Shown here piece after piece: positions 35,287 through 48,320 of a stretch of 49,400 nt of DNA. The translations under genes and the position numbers were made by a program. Under the pieces are notes generated by a model. It made no database searches, was not told where the DNA came from, and worked only from the letters and a program-made list of their open reading frames with translations. The DNA lies in NCBI GenBank assembly GCA_033557835.1, contig JAWQRO010000199.1, positions 1 through 49,400 of the forward strand, in the 5' to 3' direction. The DNA comes from Helochares maculicollis (Eukaryota > Arthropoda > Insecta > Coleoptera > Hydrophilidae). The first letter of the stretch is position 1, and each line of letters opens with the position of its first letter.

Positions 35287-38270
35287 CCTTAGGTAGGATA
35301 ACTGTTCATTTCATTTTAGTTTGCAGTTTCTTTAAGGATTTATGGCGTAGGATTTAATTGGAAAAAAATTAGTTTGACTGGCCGTTTAAACACCTACTTT
35401 TTTGTGCCGAAATGTAGGTAAACTTAGTTATAGCATTAATTACAATACTTTTGCTTAATTTATATAGATAATTAAAATCTTAAATTATACTTTAAAATTG
35501 CCAACAGGTATTAAAGGTAAAGATTACGCCATTTTCCATGCGGGCTATCCAGATCCCATCAAAGTGGTAACACTTATTATATTATTATATTTTTACTTAT
35601 TAAACTAAATCAACCACTAGGAAAGACATGGAAAACATTATGTGTTGTAAGATGCTCACGTGCACTTCATAAAAAAACCGGAGTAAATAACTTTAACAGT
35701 CTCCTTAATATTTCGCCTAATACTACACCGTTAATAAGTAAAAACAAAATATCAATTGAACGCCAGACTCTATAAGGGAATTTTTTATACCGACGAACGC
35801 TTTGTAAGCTTGATCAATGAGCTTTCGCATGCTCATGCCATAGAATTCTAGTGCTGGCATGAAAGTAATTACTGTCGATGTTTCAAATAATAAATTATTT
35901 TGATACTCAGATTTTGATACTCACATTTGTCATTGTAGGCTATTAAACGCTAAATCTAAACAAAGAGTAGCTTAGATTTGCTATTGATATTGAGTAAACA
36001 TTTTTAAATAAATTCCATTGCGTTTAAGATGTAGAATGTATGTTCCATCTTTATTAAGAAGCTCTTTGGATTTAAGATTGATTTTTGCTAGTTGATGCCA
36101 AATTTATAGTCTTGTACTCTACAAACAACAGTTTAAAAGTTTAATATGTATTACTTCGCGATGCATATCTAACTGAGAATAATTTATATATTTTGGGAAA
36201 ATTTATTTGATAAGATAAAATTTACTTTCCTGCCTTTAGTTAGCTTAGATTTCTTCAGTGCTTCTTAGTTTTCTATTACTTACACAGATTTTTCTCAATT
36301 GTTAAGTATTATTTGGTACCTATTAATTACCCTTAATTATCTAGATAAGCGAGCTCAATTAATTTTTGAGTGTTTTGACTGCTACTAAACTAAATACAAT
36401 AAATTTGTTTTTCAGATTTGAAGATATGATGACTCTGCTCAGAGCGTATTGCAGTTTATCTCATCTATGAAGGACTTAAGATGCCGAAATTTCATAGTCT
36501 ATTCGACGGAAAATTTAAGAGAATATGCCTTGTTTGAGTTCTTCATCACAATTTGTAATCGAGATGGTATATACTGAATGTCATCGGATGACTAGAATTT
36601 AGTTACGCCATTGGCAGAATAAAGACGTTATTTACTAGTGCTATTTAGAATAAAAATTTGTATAAAAAATATTGAAATTGATAATCCTGTAAATAATTGA
36701 ATTTGCTTAACCAAAGAATCTACCACATATTTGCTCTATTTATTGTTGAATTGGTATTCTTATTTGGATTACAAAATATTTAATATATGTGCTTATGTTG
36801 ATATTAAAATTAAATATGCTGACATTTAACATAAAAATGATTTTTAAAAATAAGGTTAACTGTGCCTATTCAATCATAAAAAATTTTAATATACTAGAAT
36901 ATTAAATAGTTTGCCATTAATGTAGCAAAACATTTGTAAAATCGTTACAATCGAGACTGAATCGACACAAACTTTACACAATTATAAACTCTTATTGGTC
37001 TATCAATGAAATTAGTAAAAATGTAGTTCTGATGATGCTTCTTAAGATAAAAATCTGTTCAGAACTTCAAAGTAAGGTAAGAAATTTACGATGATTGGTT
37101 TTTGTTTAAGCATTAATGAACATATAATGAATTGGCATTGCCTTTGGCTTTGCATATGTATCCACCTACCTCAGAGATAACAGATAAGGATGAATTTTAC
37201 TGCCATTTTAAAGTATCAGGCTAATGTAAAAATGTAAAACATCTGAGCTTATAAAAGAAGATCCAATCCTTGAAGAGTATAAACGCAGTTAAATAAATCG
37301 AACATACTTAAACATATTTGCTTTTTGAATAATTAAAAACAGAAAGATTTGTTCCCGATATATATTTGCTATAGAAAATTGCACACATCGAAATTTTATA
37401 ACTAAAGAGTACTGTCGCATAAAAATAAACTTAAGTTTTAATTATCTACAAGTGTAACGCATGAAATCTAAATAAAGATTTTTGTTTCAAACGTGTTTTT
37501 ATTCTAATGGGAGAGAAACCGATGTGATTGTGATTAATGTGTTTCAAAATCAAGCTTAGAGTGTTTCAAAGTATTAATATTATGATTAAATATGATAACT
37601 GCAGAAACAATGAAACGTAGGATGTTCAATAACAAAATACAAAATATTGCAAAAAGAGATTGATGGTGCTATCGTTTTTATCCTTATTGATTTATGAATA
37701 TACGTTTACTGCTAGGTATACTTAAATGCATTGATGTATTTGAATTTGAAAAAACTACTTTCATTTAATTAAATATAGAAAGTATCTTGACATAATAGTT
37801 TATTATTATTATTGAATTATAAATAATTATTTTCACAGAAAAATAGCTTTTAAATTAACATTCTGGTAGCAAAAGTATAAACACTCTCTTTTTAAACTCT
37901 ATTTAATTATCTGTGTATTTTCTTTACTACACCAAAGCATTTAATATGGCAAACAGCCATAAATTTTATTATTAAGACACAATAAAATGGTTTGTTGTAG
38001 TAAAAATTATGGGACTATTTTCTATATGAGCATTGTAACTTAGTAATTGACACATTGTGTATTAAGTAAAATGTAGCTGGATATTTACAAACCCTAATAA
38101 AAAGTATATAGCACAATTAATTCATAAATAATAGTAAAAAAAGCTTCCATTACCGTAAAAAAATATTTAAAATAAGCTTCTGAATTTGCTACTTTTGTCA
38201 GTGATACGCTAAAAATGATTATTTAGAGAATTTTCAAAGTACAATTTAAATTGTAATCAGAAATAAATGT
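35287..38270. other. AT-rich desert of about 3 kb, nothing identified
   Basis: One of the two longest featureless AT-rich intervals in the window, with no open frame of note. Short TTA/ATT runs occur, for example at 37799-37815. No transposon termini recognised. Confidence 0.5.
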
Positions 38271-38720
38271 GGAATGCCGTGACGTATTTTGTCTATATGT
38301 ATGTATATGGAGCTTTCGGGTTGGTCTTTGAGCGTCGCGGCGTTGAGCGTCTCGAGTAGCGTCGTCAGGGTGAATTTATTCGGTCGTATTTCTCTTCCGA
38401 TTCAGTTGGTGGTGCGCGGAGCCTTCTTGCTCCGTGCAGTTTGTTAGTTGTGTAAAGGGAGCCCCATTTGTATCAGTAAAGTTAATCGGCGTGTTCCGCG
38501 CTATTTGGACCTTCCTGCCATTTGTAATTTCAACGTAAAGCTGACACGCCGATTTATACATACCGTAAAAATAGAGACAGTCGCCTGCTTTTAAGTTATG
38601 TGCTTGCAGACTTGATAAAAAGACCTCCTACATACACACTCTATTTCTCCTCCTGCTTCGTTTTCGGCTTCATCCTCCTCCTTCTCGTCCACAACTTGCG
38701 ACTTTTTAGTTTTGCTAAGT
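38271..38720. other. Moderate-GC island with clustered GAGCGTC repeats
   Basis: CpG-rich block. The 9-mer TTGAGCGTC occurs at 38328 and 38343, with a related AGCGTCGTC at 38358, a small direct-repeat cluster. A 61-codon minus-strand frame (38376-38561) is unrecognisable. A regulatory module is possible. Confidence 0.4.
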
Positions 38721-39119
38721 TTTGAAACGAAACACATATTTTGGTACTAAACAATTTCTAAAAGCTTAAGAGCTTTCCGAGAATTGTTTGTTTAAAGTTA
38801 TGTCTTCTTAACTTTTATGGATTGATGAGGTAGCCTTCAGATCAACATTCTGAGAATCGCAGCTACAAAGCGAGACTCCCAAAGACATTCTCGTTTTAAA
38901 ATCATTGCGTTTTTAATTTTCATTTGATTTTTAGATCTAATAAATAGGTATGGCTTCATTAAAAAAATTGCCTCGACATTTACAAAGCTTGTAACATGTT
39001 GACCTTATTATTATTATTAAATTTAAATTGAAACAGAATCGTAACGCAGCAATAGAAATGTATCGCAATCAGAATTCAAATACCAATTATTTTCGTCCAG
39101 TTGCGTAAAATATGTAATA
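38721..39119. other. AT-rich stretch, nothing identified
   Basis: Contains a short TTA run near 39007-39021. No gene or transposon signal. Confidence 0.5.
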
Positions 39120-39472
39120 ATAGGCGTTCATATTTCGCCAATGACCGTAAATGATTGCTTGCGTACTGATGATTGTATCAGGATTGTTTGCGTAATGAAT
39201 ACCGGGCTACCATCAGATATCGATCAGGGCTACAAATCAAACAAATGCCATCGTTAATTAACCCGAACGAACGGTTGGTAATAATCAAGACCCACACTCA
39301 CTCCGGATCAGTTGCTCCACCAGCACCAGCTCACAGGCAGCCTCAGCACAGCTCAGCTCAGGCGAGGATTTTACAAATTGCCTATCCACAATTCGGTGGA
39401 CGCCATAATTTGTCATCCTTTTCAAAGATCGGAAGCTTGTTGACTTACCATGGATTTACAGTACTACGTTAA
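39120..39472. other. Small moderate-GC island with a 99-codon open frame
   Basis: The frame at 39173-39472 (+) contains a Pro/Ala/His/Gln/Ser-rich stretch but no known domain. The block is compositionally distinct from its flanks. Exon or conserved noncoding DNA cannot be separated from the sequence alone. Confidence 0.35.
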
Positions 39473-40907
39473 TGTTTGCAAAATGAAACTTTTTTTAAAT
39501 ATCTTCTCGAAATTAAAGATTTTCAAAAAACAATTCTTGGGAATCTTAATACTAATAGAGCTGACAAACGATCTTGATAATTCCGTTATAATAGAATGAA
39601 CTAAATGTAAGATTGAAAACATATCTGTAGGCGTGAGGAGAAATGTACTTTAAAATTGCTATCTCTAAATTAATTTAAGATATTTTAACTGTTGTCATCG
39701 ACGTACATCCCCAAATTTCTACTCACTCCGGTATTTACAATTTGTACTTTTACATAATGTATTTGTCGCAGCCAATTTTTGCTAATGCAAAGTAAATGTT
39801 CTATTAAATGGCTGTGTGGGTATGCAAGATCATAAAAATAATTAGATTAGATATTCACGTAAAAGCGCAATAAAAATAAAGCACACCTTTACTTCTGCTC
39901 GGGATCCATGTAAGGAGCCGTCGAAAAAAATTCCCACAACTGAGCTACAACATAATTATGTTAAATTTATCTTTAGTGTCTCTTCAGCATCTTGCTAAGC
40001 TCGATGCAGTTGAGTACCTGGTTAGTGGAGTGAGCATGCTGGGGCATACCTCTGTGACTGGAATTAATAAATAGGACTAAATGTTTCAACAACTTTTTCT
40101 TCAGATATGTGTCAAATATTTTTATAAGGACTACGTGGTCTGATTCTACAATACATGTACGAAAAGTTACACAACTTTGAAGTGTAAGCTTAGAACTCAC
40201 TAAGCACCGAGCTTTTTTCTACGTTCTCGTGCAGTAAATTAATTTTGATCATTTTTACCTTGATGAGCTCCTTAATTCCAGCTGAAGAAATAATCTATCT
40301 GTTTTTGTAGCAATATCAATTTAAAATGAATTCAAATTGTGCAATAAAAATCATTATAGTACTAAACAATGCTTAGTAAAAATACTTTCATATGCAATAT
40401 ACCATACATATATACTAAATTAACCATTGAATATCTACGCCACACTACACTTGTAATTTATTTATAGATTTTTTTTTCTTTTCTTTGAATAGTTTTATCT
40501 CCAATAACTTTTTTAATGACTAATTGCATTGCTATTTATAAACAGTTTAGCATTAAGAACACTTTTCTTTTTATTATAAAAGTAATTAGTTCACATCCAC
40601 TCACTAGGTTGACTTCAGGCATTATAGAAATATACGAAATATTTAACACTTTATTTGAAAATACTAGTTTTGATACTTTGAGATATTCCCACTTAATATA
40701 GCTCTTTAAGCTAAACACGTTTCCTATGCCTCATTTGTAATTCGTATGGATGCGTTTCTAATCTTATGCCACTAAAAGAAAGAAATATTGATTTGGCTTG
40801 AATTCACACTTTTCTGTCATTTTGTTTAGATTTTTGACCTTGAAAGAATTTTTAATAAATCGTAATTTATAGTAATATAATTTTCTAATTATTGCATAGT
40901 GATGTAC
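39473..40907. other. AT-rich stretch, nothing identified
   Basis: AT-rich left flank of the mariner copy 2 insertion. A 75-codon minus-strand frame (39973-40200) is not recognisable. Confidence 0.5.
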
Positions 40908-40909
40908 TA

Positions 40910-42039
40910 GGTTAAATGAAAAGTTCGCGGAGCGTTAATAGAGCTAATGAACGCATGTGCAAAGATCAACTCGTTATGACTTGTCAGTGTGTTTTTATGA
41001 TGCTTTCATGTTAGACGTGTTGACATAATTCAATCAACGAAAAAATTGAACAACATGCGGTAATAAAATTCTTAGTGAGAAAGGGTGTGAAGGCGATCTA
41101 AAACAATGGTCTGTAAGTGGGCATTAGAATTTAAACGTGGTCGCACAAGCCTAGAAGATGATCCTCGTTCAGGACGTCTAAAAAGTGTGAACACTGAAGA
41201 AATGATTGATACCATTCATGATATGGTTTTGAATGACATAAAGTTATCCTTGAGTGAGATTTCTGAGACCACGAATATCTTAACTGAGCGAGTACTTCAT
41301 ATTTTGAAATGTCCTCTGAAAGCTATGCTCGCGATGCGTGCCGCTTTTCTTAAATTGTGATCAAAAACGACTTCGAGTGAATCTTTCTAAGGAACGTTTG
41401 GAGGTTTAAAAAAAAACTAAAAAAGATTTTTTACGTCTTTTCGTCACTATGGATGAAATCTAGGTGTACCACTATGATCCTCAGCTGCGACGACAACCAA
41501 AATGGTCCAAATCATCCAAAAAGGATATGGCATCTGTTTTCTGAAATGCAAAGGGCATTTTGTTGTTCGATTATCTTCAAACCGGTAAAACCATAGTAGG
41601 AGAGTATTATTCAAATCTGTTGGATAACTTAAATGCAAAAATTAAAGAAAAGAGATCTGGCTTGAAAAATAAAGAAATCCTTTTCCATCAAGATAACGCG
41701 CCAGCACACAAATGTGTTCAAACAATGGCCAAATTGAACGATTTACGGTATGAATTGATCGAACATCCGCCTAACTCTCCTGATCTAGCCCCTTCGGACT
41801 TCCATCTATTTTTAAATTTAAAAAATTTTCTCTGTGGATAGCGTTTTTCCTCAAATGAAAAAGTTATAGCAACTGTGAACCAATATTCTAGAAAACCATT
41901 TTAGAGATGGTATAACTGAATTGGAAAATCGTTGGAGAAAATGTATTGAAGTTATGGGAGAACTACACTGAATACTAAAGGTATTTTTTTTAGTTTTGCT
42001 CTTTTTTTTATCGCCGCTCCGCGAACTTTTCAACTAACC
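40910..42039 (+). mobile_element. Irritans-like mariner, inactive (copy 2)
   Basis: Termini match copy 1. The right end reads, on the opposite strand, GGTTAGTTGAAAAGTTCGCG from 42039, and the left end is the same with two differences. TA precedes the left end (40908-40909). The right flank has CA (42040-42041), most simply a mutated target duplication. At 1.13 kb it is shorter than copy 1 because of internal deletions. It is oriented opposite to copy 1, about 7.2 kb away. Confidence 0.95.
41037..41978 (+). pseudogene. Irritans-like mariner transposase, deleted (copy 2)
   Basis: Aligned with copy 1, the start codon is ACG (41037-41039) instead of ATG. About 50 bp of the N-terminus (the YSEM...DATPFK segment) is deleted just before TMVCKWALEF. 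The helix-turn-helix region continues through GRTSLEDDPRSG and TERVLHILK. The first catalytic block reads MDEI then a stop (Asp at 41452-41454). A second deletion brings the first and second aspartates to 80 codons apart, against about 94 in copy 1. The stretch from 41560 to 41841 is open and retains HQDNAPAHK (Asp 41692-41694) and LAPSDFHLF (Asp 41797-41799), exactly 105 nt apart, defining DD34D. Unlike copy 1, the third Asp is intact. The C-terminus is frameshifted and ends at TAA, 41976-41978. Confidence 0.93.
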
Positions 42040-42041
42040 CA

Positions 42042-42400
42042 GTATGTTACTAATGAAAACTTTGACCCATAGTGCACACACTGTGTGAAAAAATATTATT
42101 AATTAGGTAAAATTATTAGTTTTTACACCTACCGAGAAACATACCGAAGATTTCGATTTACATTTAAAAAAAGTATATCCAATAAACTCTAAGAATACAT
42201 CTTTTCAACCAATTAACGTAGTTCATTTTTATGTTTACATTAAATCAAAACACTTCGCCCTTATTTACAGTGACAGTGCCAGTATGTGCATTTATCAATG
42301 AACCGACAAACACAGAGACAACTACTCAAGAGCAGTCAAAATGATTTCAGGACAGCTAAAAAATATGATGATCTCTGAACTTCTATTAAATTACCGGTAT
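42042..42400. other. Short interval between mariner copy 2 and dispersed repeat copy 2
   Basis: AT-rich. A weak echo of the repeat's left anchor (ATCAAAACACTTCG near 42245) suggests a partial extra unit here, paralleling the tandem unit beside repeat copy 1. Confidence 0.4.
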
Positions 42401-43320
42401 CACAATCAAAACACGTCATTAAGTTATCGCAAATATTGCAGCTTAATTCATATTAACTACTGAATACATGACGTCAGTGATACGTTTGGTCAAAGTATTT
42501 ATGGGTGAATTGTATTTATTTTATCTATATCTTAGTATTAAATCTCTAAGGCGACTTAATTACTGTAGTGTAGTAAATTTATATCTCGTTACAAGGCTTG
42601 TTATTTATTTATTGTTTCAAACTCCTGCATTAGAAAATTAAAAGAAAGTGTCTCTTAGTCATTCTAATAAATAGTATTTGACTGGCGTCTGCATTCAATA
42701 AAAATATGTTAGAACACACCATTTATTAAATTAGAAACGAGTAAATTTAAATAGACTTTAAGAAACATAAATGTAGCACTTAATCAGCTCTACCGATTAC
42801 AGAAATAAAATGATGAGCGAATAGTTCTCCTGATATAGAATTTAACATACCAAGCACTTTGCTTACAAAAAACGATCGTTTCCTCCTTATTTCATGCTTT
42901 ATAAGTTAGGATGATTTACATGTTAAAAAAACACCATTCTTTGAATAAGATAGTTAGAGTATAGTCTAGTATAGTCTAGTACAGTACCTTGCGTAGTTAT
43001 AAATAATGACTTACATACATGAAAATGAACACAATAACTAAAAACCAAGTAAAATTGTGCTGGATATCTTCCCCATCCGGTTAAAATTTGCTGTGATGTT
43101 TTTTGAACTCTTCAAATAGTTTTATTTTGCTTTAACTCTTTTTAAGCGTAGATAACACGGGGATTCGTTGGAGCAGCAATAAAATTCGTCTGTGTTTGTC
43201 AATTAATTAATATCTAGGTTATGAATTGTGGCACATAATTCAAACAAAAATATATAGCTTCAAATATCTTACATCTAACACACATTTAAATTTGGAAACG
43301 TAATAGTAAAATAAGCTGTA
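42401..43320 (+). repeat. Dispersed repeat, copy 2 (first copy at 25146-26340)
   Basis: Colinear with copy 1 in the same orientation; the shared anchors are listed there. It is about 270 bp shorter, through several gaps, the largest before the GCGACTTAA anchor. It contains a short private tandem of the decamer AGTATAGTCT at 42958-42985. Like copy 1 it lies shortly downstream of a Tc1/mariner relic, but the two relics belong to different families, so this may be coincidence. Confidence 0.8.
42958..42985. repeat. Short tandem of a 10-bp unit
   Basis: AGTATAGTCT occurs twice in tandem, followed by the partial AGTACAGT. It sits inside dispersed repeat copy 2 and is absent at the matching place in copy 1, so it probably arose after the copies separated. 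Confidence 0.8.
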
Positions 43321-43689
43321 CATTGCTTATATTCAAAAATGGAGAAAACTAATTTTTTTGCGCTTTTACTAATTTATTGGCATAAACACTTTGAAAGACT
43401 AATGAATAATGGAATACTCACTCCTATACATTTTGCGTTATAGTTTCTCATACTTGCATATATACAACATTCAAGCTAGCCTATTTAGACCAAGTATCCA
43501 GTTTTGTTACACACGATCATAATAAATAGACTTTTAGTCGAAAGGAACACATGAAATAAATTCAATTAATTATACCTTATTGCAGATGTCGATACTTATC
43601 AATTACAAATTACATAATAACGAAACGGAAATGATCGAAATGGTGATAGCATTCCTCCAGCTTTTTTATATTATGCATTATATGGGAAT
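43321..43689. other. AT-rich stretch, nothing identified
   Basis: Similarity to the flank of repeat copy 1 stops at 43320. No other signal. Confidence 0.5.
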
Positions 43690-44900
43690 TTCATGCATAG
43701 AATACATTTGAATAGAAATCTCGCAGTCGCGTTCTTAGCCGGGTTGTGCTTTGCTTGTCGGTTGGTGCTTGGATGGTTGGTTGGGGCAACTCCGCACTCG
43801 GTATCATTTGATTTATATAAATATTTGTGTTCAAGCTTTCGATGTATTTATTGCTTATTCGGCACATATGGAGCGATTATGTGCCGTTCGAGTCGCAAGT
43901 TTGGTTCTTTTAGAATGCGGGAGGAAGGCATTGATCACTTGTTATGTCAACGGGCGTTTTGGAGGGTTGGCTGCGGCATGGAAAATATGCGGAGAGCGAT
44001 TCGAAAAATTTTCGCTCTGGCCGAAATCCAAACGGATGCCAACACCACCGGTAATTAATAAGCAAGCAAGGTTAAAGCGGTAGGTGAGGAAATGTAATAG
44101 TTAAGTGAAGTAACAACCGGTAAAGATAATAGGTTCAACTTTGTCACCTCATGCGTCGCCTTGGGTTCATGTTAATCAGCCCGAAGTCGATTCCGATCTT
44201 CCAGCTCATGAAAGATTAATCAGCTGTTGTTGCGCCATGCATTGTCATTACCTCTTTCGCTCTCCCTCTTCCTTACGCTCGTACCGACTGTAAGAAATAA
44301 CTACTACGTCTGTCTCTAGCATCGTTTGATATGCATCTACTGAATTTCCTATTAAACTTACCGATCATCCTCAAGGTAAATTTTGCTCAAACGCTTCGCT
44401 TAATTGGCTCCACCACTCCGTCTCTCTATAAGATGATCTATCGGAAATTGAACTTTAAAGTTCATCAAAGTTTATTTTTGAATGCAAAATGCCTTCAATA
44501 AAGTTATCAGCGGTATTAATATGTGATTGATTTGCGAAATAGCCAGCTTACGTAACCCTTCACTTAGCAAACGAATAAACGAAGGAACGTTAGAAAAAAT
44601 GCGGAATCGACCGTTTAAACGACTTAAATGTCTTTATTGTTGGCCCAGCAAAAGAACCTACTCACGTCTCTTGTCCGTACAATCAGATCTGAGATAATAA
44701 TAAGAAACACACAAATCTAAAACGAGACTTTGTCATTAAACGGACAGGCAATTACACCGCGCCTTGTTCGCAATTTATTGCATTTATAAGATCAACGTGT
44801 GCCGTGCCGTGCTCTATGCCCGCATTGACAGCAGCACAATTGAACATGGCTAGTGAAAGTTTCGCTCAAAACCCAGAAATTGTCTTTAGTTTCAGCCTAC
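43690..44900. other. Moderate-GC island with two overlapping long frames
   Basis: GC-richer, CpG-containing block. Two plus-strand frames overlap in different phases: 121 codons at 43693-44058, beginning with a hydrophobic segment like a signal peptide, and 110 codons at 43751-44083. Neither has a known domain. A 9-bp inverted repeat (CGGCACATA at 43860-43868 and its complement at 43878-43886) lies inside. Overlapping open frames often reflect composition rather than coding. Confidence 0.35.
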
Positions 44901-47900
44901 GCGAGTATTAGGAAGAAGTAATGATGACGATTTTAATTAATCACTAAGTTATAAACGGTTTTTACAATCTTTAGCGGTACTCTAGGACAATATCTTTCTC
45001 ATTTGATACATGCATCGTATTTATCTTTCTCAGAATAAACTTCATTATAATTATTAAAACCCTCTTTCCACTAAATATCAGAGAACCTCCTTCAATTGAA
45101 ACCAAACAATATTTCATATCGCAATAAGCATTTTACATTTCATTTTCATGTCGCCCTGCCTATCGCACAACAGGCAGTTACTATAAGGAAACAGCCAAGG
45201 CGAGCATAAAAAAGTATTACTAAATAAAGCATTCATTATTAGGAACAGTTCTTATGATAAGCGATAGCTTTAGCAAATCTATCCTGCGCAATCATAATGA
45301 GATTTTTTGACCTCATAATTTCTGCAGACTACTTTTGCATATTGTTTTCACTGAAGTACTTTGAAGCTTTTCTGAATACCATTTGTGTTAACAAAAGCCG
45401 TAATGTGGCTTAGTCGTAAAATGGATAACTACTTTAGAATATAAGAAAACATTTAGAAAATAGATATTAAGATAACTAGAAATGAAGAGAATGTCTCGAA
45501 GACATGTAATTCGTAATTATGCACAAATCAAACGCATAATTTTTCACGCAGGCTGGGTCAACTGGCTTCCTCATACTACTGTTTAATGTGACAGAAACAT
45601 CAGAAAGAGAAAATATAATAAATTAAAGGAAAAAATAAAGATGATAAAATATCAAAATAGATTTAAGATTAAAAAAATAGTACGAGTCAGTTTAAACTTG
45701 GAGATACAATTTTACAATATTTATGTCGGATTTTTTAATATTTAATAAAAATGTAACGATATTTTTATACAATATCTCAAATTTATATGTGTTATTATTA
45801 TTTAATGTAATTCACATGGGTTAGCCAATATTATTCTCAATTTAATAATGCACCAACAAAAATTCAAGAAAAATTAGGTTGCTATTTAGACACAAATTAA
45901 ATTACAGCTTATTTTGAAATAAATATATTTTAAATTGTCAGTACGGACTAGATTTCTCATTCACGTATTTTTATTAGTATTAGTTTCAGTCAACATGCGT
46001 ATATATAGTATGTGTAGAATACTAGTGGAACTATAAAATTACAGTATTAAAACTATTTTTTATAAATCAAGCTGAAAGCTTTTATATTTTTACACATTAC
46101 TATTGTGTTGATTCATATATATTTTTTTAATTGACAATTCATATTATTAAAAAGTTAAAACATATTTTACCAACTAAAATTCTCTTGGATTCTGGGCCTT
46201 GATTAATAAATTCGTTTATTCTTGTTTCAAAATAATAATTTATTTATTGTATATTTAAAAGCGCTTGCAAACATAGCTATAGTAACCATAACAAATATCT
46301 GACCCAAAATATTCAGTATATTAATTGGGGCTTATCCTACATATTTGATGTTTTATCAATTACAGTTTACAGCACATACCACATACAAGCACAAATTATT
46401 ATACAAGCTTTAAACAATAGAGATAACTTACATTATAATAATATAATAATAAGTACTATTTACATATAAGGACCCTGACATTACAATTGAATTTTACACT
46501 ATAAAATTTGTAATTAAATACCTACTAAATAGAAAATAAAATGTATATAATTATATTTTGATAGTACTTTTATGCGATATGTGTATGTATATTGAAATTG
46601 CAAGTGCGGACTATACAGATGCTTATCCTACCTAGAATACACAAAGCTTATTTTACAAAGGAGGAAGCTTTCATTAAATAAAAGTTACATCTCTCTTAGC
46701 AACGATTTTTCTATTAACAGTTAATTAGTTTTGAAATTATTTACATACTTGTACTAATAATGACTACGAACGAAGTCAATAACGAAAATCAAATAATTAA
46801 TAGTCTCTTTTGTAGTATATATCACTATTATTACTTTTATTAAATGAAAATTTATCTAAACTTTTGCAACAAATGTGACACATAAACAAATCCAATTATC
46901 AAGTCCTACAATCCTCAATAACACCAACTTATAAAATAATACGATCGTCGTTTTTGTTCTTATGTTTGATTATTAATATTAAGATATCTCACAAAATCAC
47001 ACAGTTATAACGAATGGTTCCCAACGACGATAAGGTATTTATATCAAATTAAGAATGAACGATCTTGATTATCATTAATATCATTTAAATTATATTTCAA
47101 AATAACCTTGCATAAAAAGGTCGGTACGTATAACTTAGTTGCAAATGTTTTGCTTGATCTTTCAACAGAACAACTTCTTCTTCGGCATTATATTGATATT
47201 GATATTCTTAAATGAAGGCGAATATTGAATAGTTTGTATCGAAAACGCAGCTCTTGAGCTTTGAATGTATGAAACTTTCTTTGCATTTATAATTCTCTTT
47301 ATATCAATGACGAGATATGAATGTAATGAATGATTTAAATTAATAAAAGAAGTGAACTATGTTAGAAACATCACATCCATAACCCTTCACGATTACATGA
47401 TGTCATCTCGTTTCTTTTCACCTTGTGTGATATTTCATTTCATATTCTCATTAATACGAACATTTGAAAGCTGTTCAAGTTGCAATTTTTAATCCAATGA
47501 AGTTCAGTGTGTTTTAATAGGTATTAGAAAAGATATACAAACATTGACGAATTGGCAAAAGGAATGAAAGATCTATCTTTAAGTCGTTTAGTATCCTGGA
47601 ATGTAATAGCGGCAAAAGAAGGAAAGCATTATATATATATAGTAAATAAAATACAAAATTGGGTTGACTAAATATTTAAACATCATTAAGTAAAATGTTA
47701 TTTTTCAGTTTTGTAGGTCTTCTCTTTACGATAAGCTTTTGCGCCCGCCGTCTATTTAAGAAATAGTGCGCACAGCTGAACTGCTGAATAATTAATGTAC
47801 GTTTAAAGACTCTAGAGTAAAACTTCTCGAAAGACAACAAAAACCAACCACCAAATGATTATTTTCAATAACACGAATGGTTAAATAATTGGTAGATAAC

Positions 47901-48060
47901 ATTGCTTGTTTCCTTCTCAATCGTCAGAGAAAAATATTTTCAACTTAACTTTCATAGTAAAACTTGAAACATTTGTTGTAATCTTTTTTAAAATCTACAT
48001 AATTGCTTAACTAAATTAATGTATTGGATGGGATAAAAGAGCATTGAATTAATGTATCCT
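44901..48060. other. AT-rich desert of about 3.1 kb, nothing identified
   Basis: The longest featureless interval, highly AT-rich and with no open frame of note. It includes an ATA-rich run (46434-46452), a TTGATA-type hexamer run near 47190-47207 and (TA)6 at 47630-47641. Confidence 0.5.
47630..47641. repeat. (TA)6 microsatellite
   Basis: Six TA units in an AT-rich desert. Confidence 0.85.
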
Positions 48061-48320
48061 ACGATATTTCCTTCCAGTTCCGCACTAAACACCCAGATGA
48101 AGCGTAATCAATCGGCAGCCAGTGCGATGTATTTCAATCGCAATCTGTTCCCCACTCATAAATTATTAATGCATCAAGAGAATCGGTTGAGCATTCGCCG
48201 ACGCGTAACAATGACCTTTTAAATGGAAAACTTTCAACGCAACTCCAAACTAGTGCCCAACCATGTACATGAAGAGGCCTTTTAAAAATTGAACCGATTT
48301 TTTATTGCTATAGTAGTAAC
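48061..48320. other. Left part of a moderate-GC island
   Basis: GC-richer DNA leading into the 20-bp minisatellite. No coding signal recognised. Confidence 0.35.

Noticed and set aside
36566..36590. TATACTGAATGT matches part of the iab-4 microRNA
   Set aside because: Twelve bases only, and no complementary arm follows to form a hairpin.
41447..41638. Minus-strand frame inside mariner copy 2
   Set aside because: Antisense of the copy 2 transposase.
43860..43886. Inverted repeat with 9-bp arms and 9-nt spacer
   Set aside because: Several arms of this length are expected by chance when spacers up to 20 nt are allowed. Noted within the island entry only.
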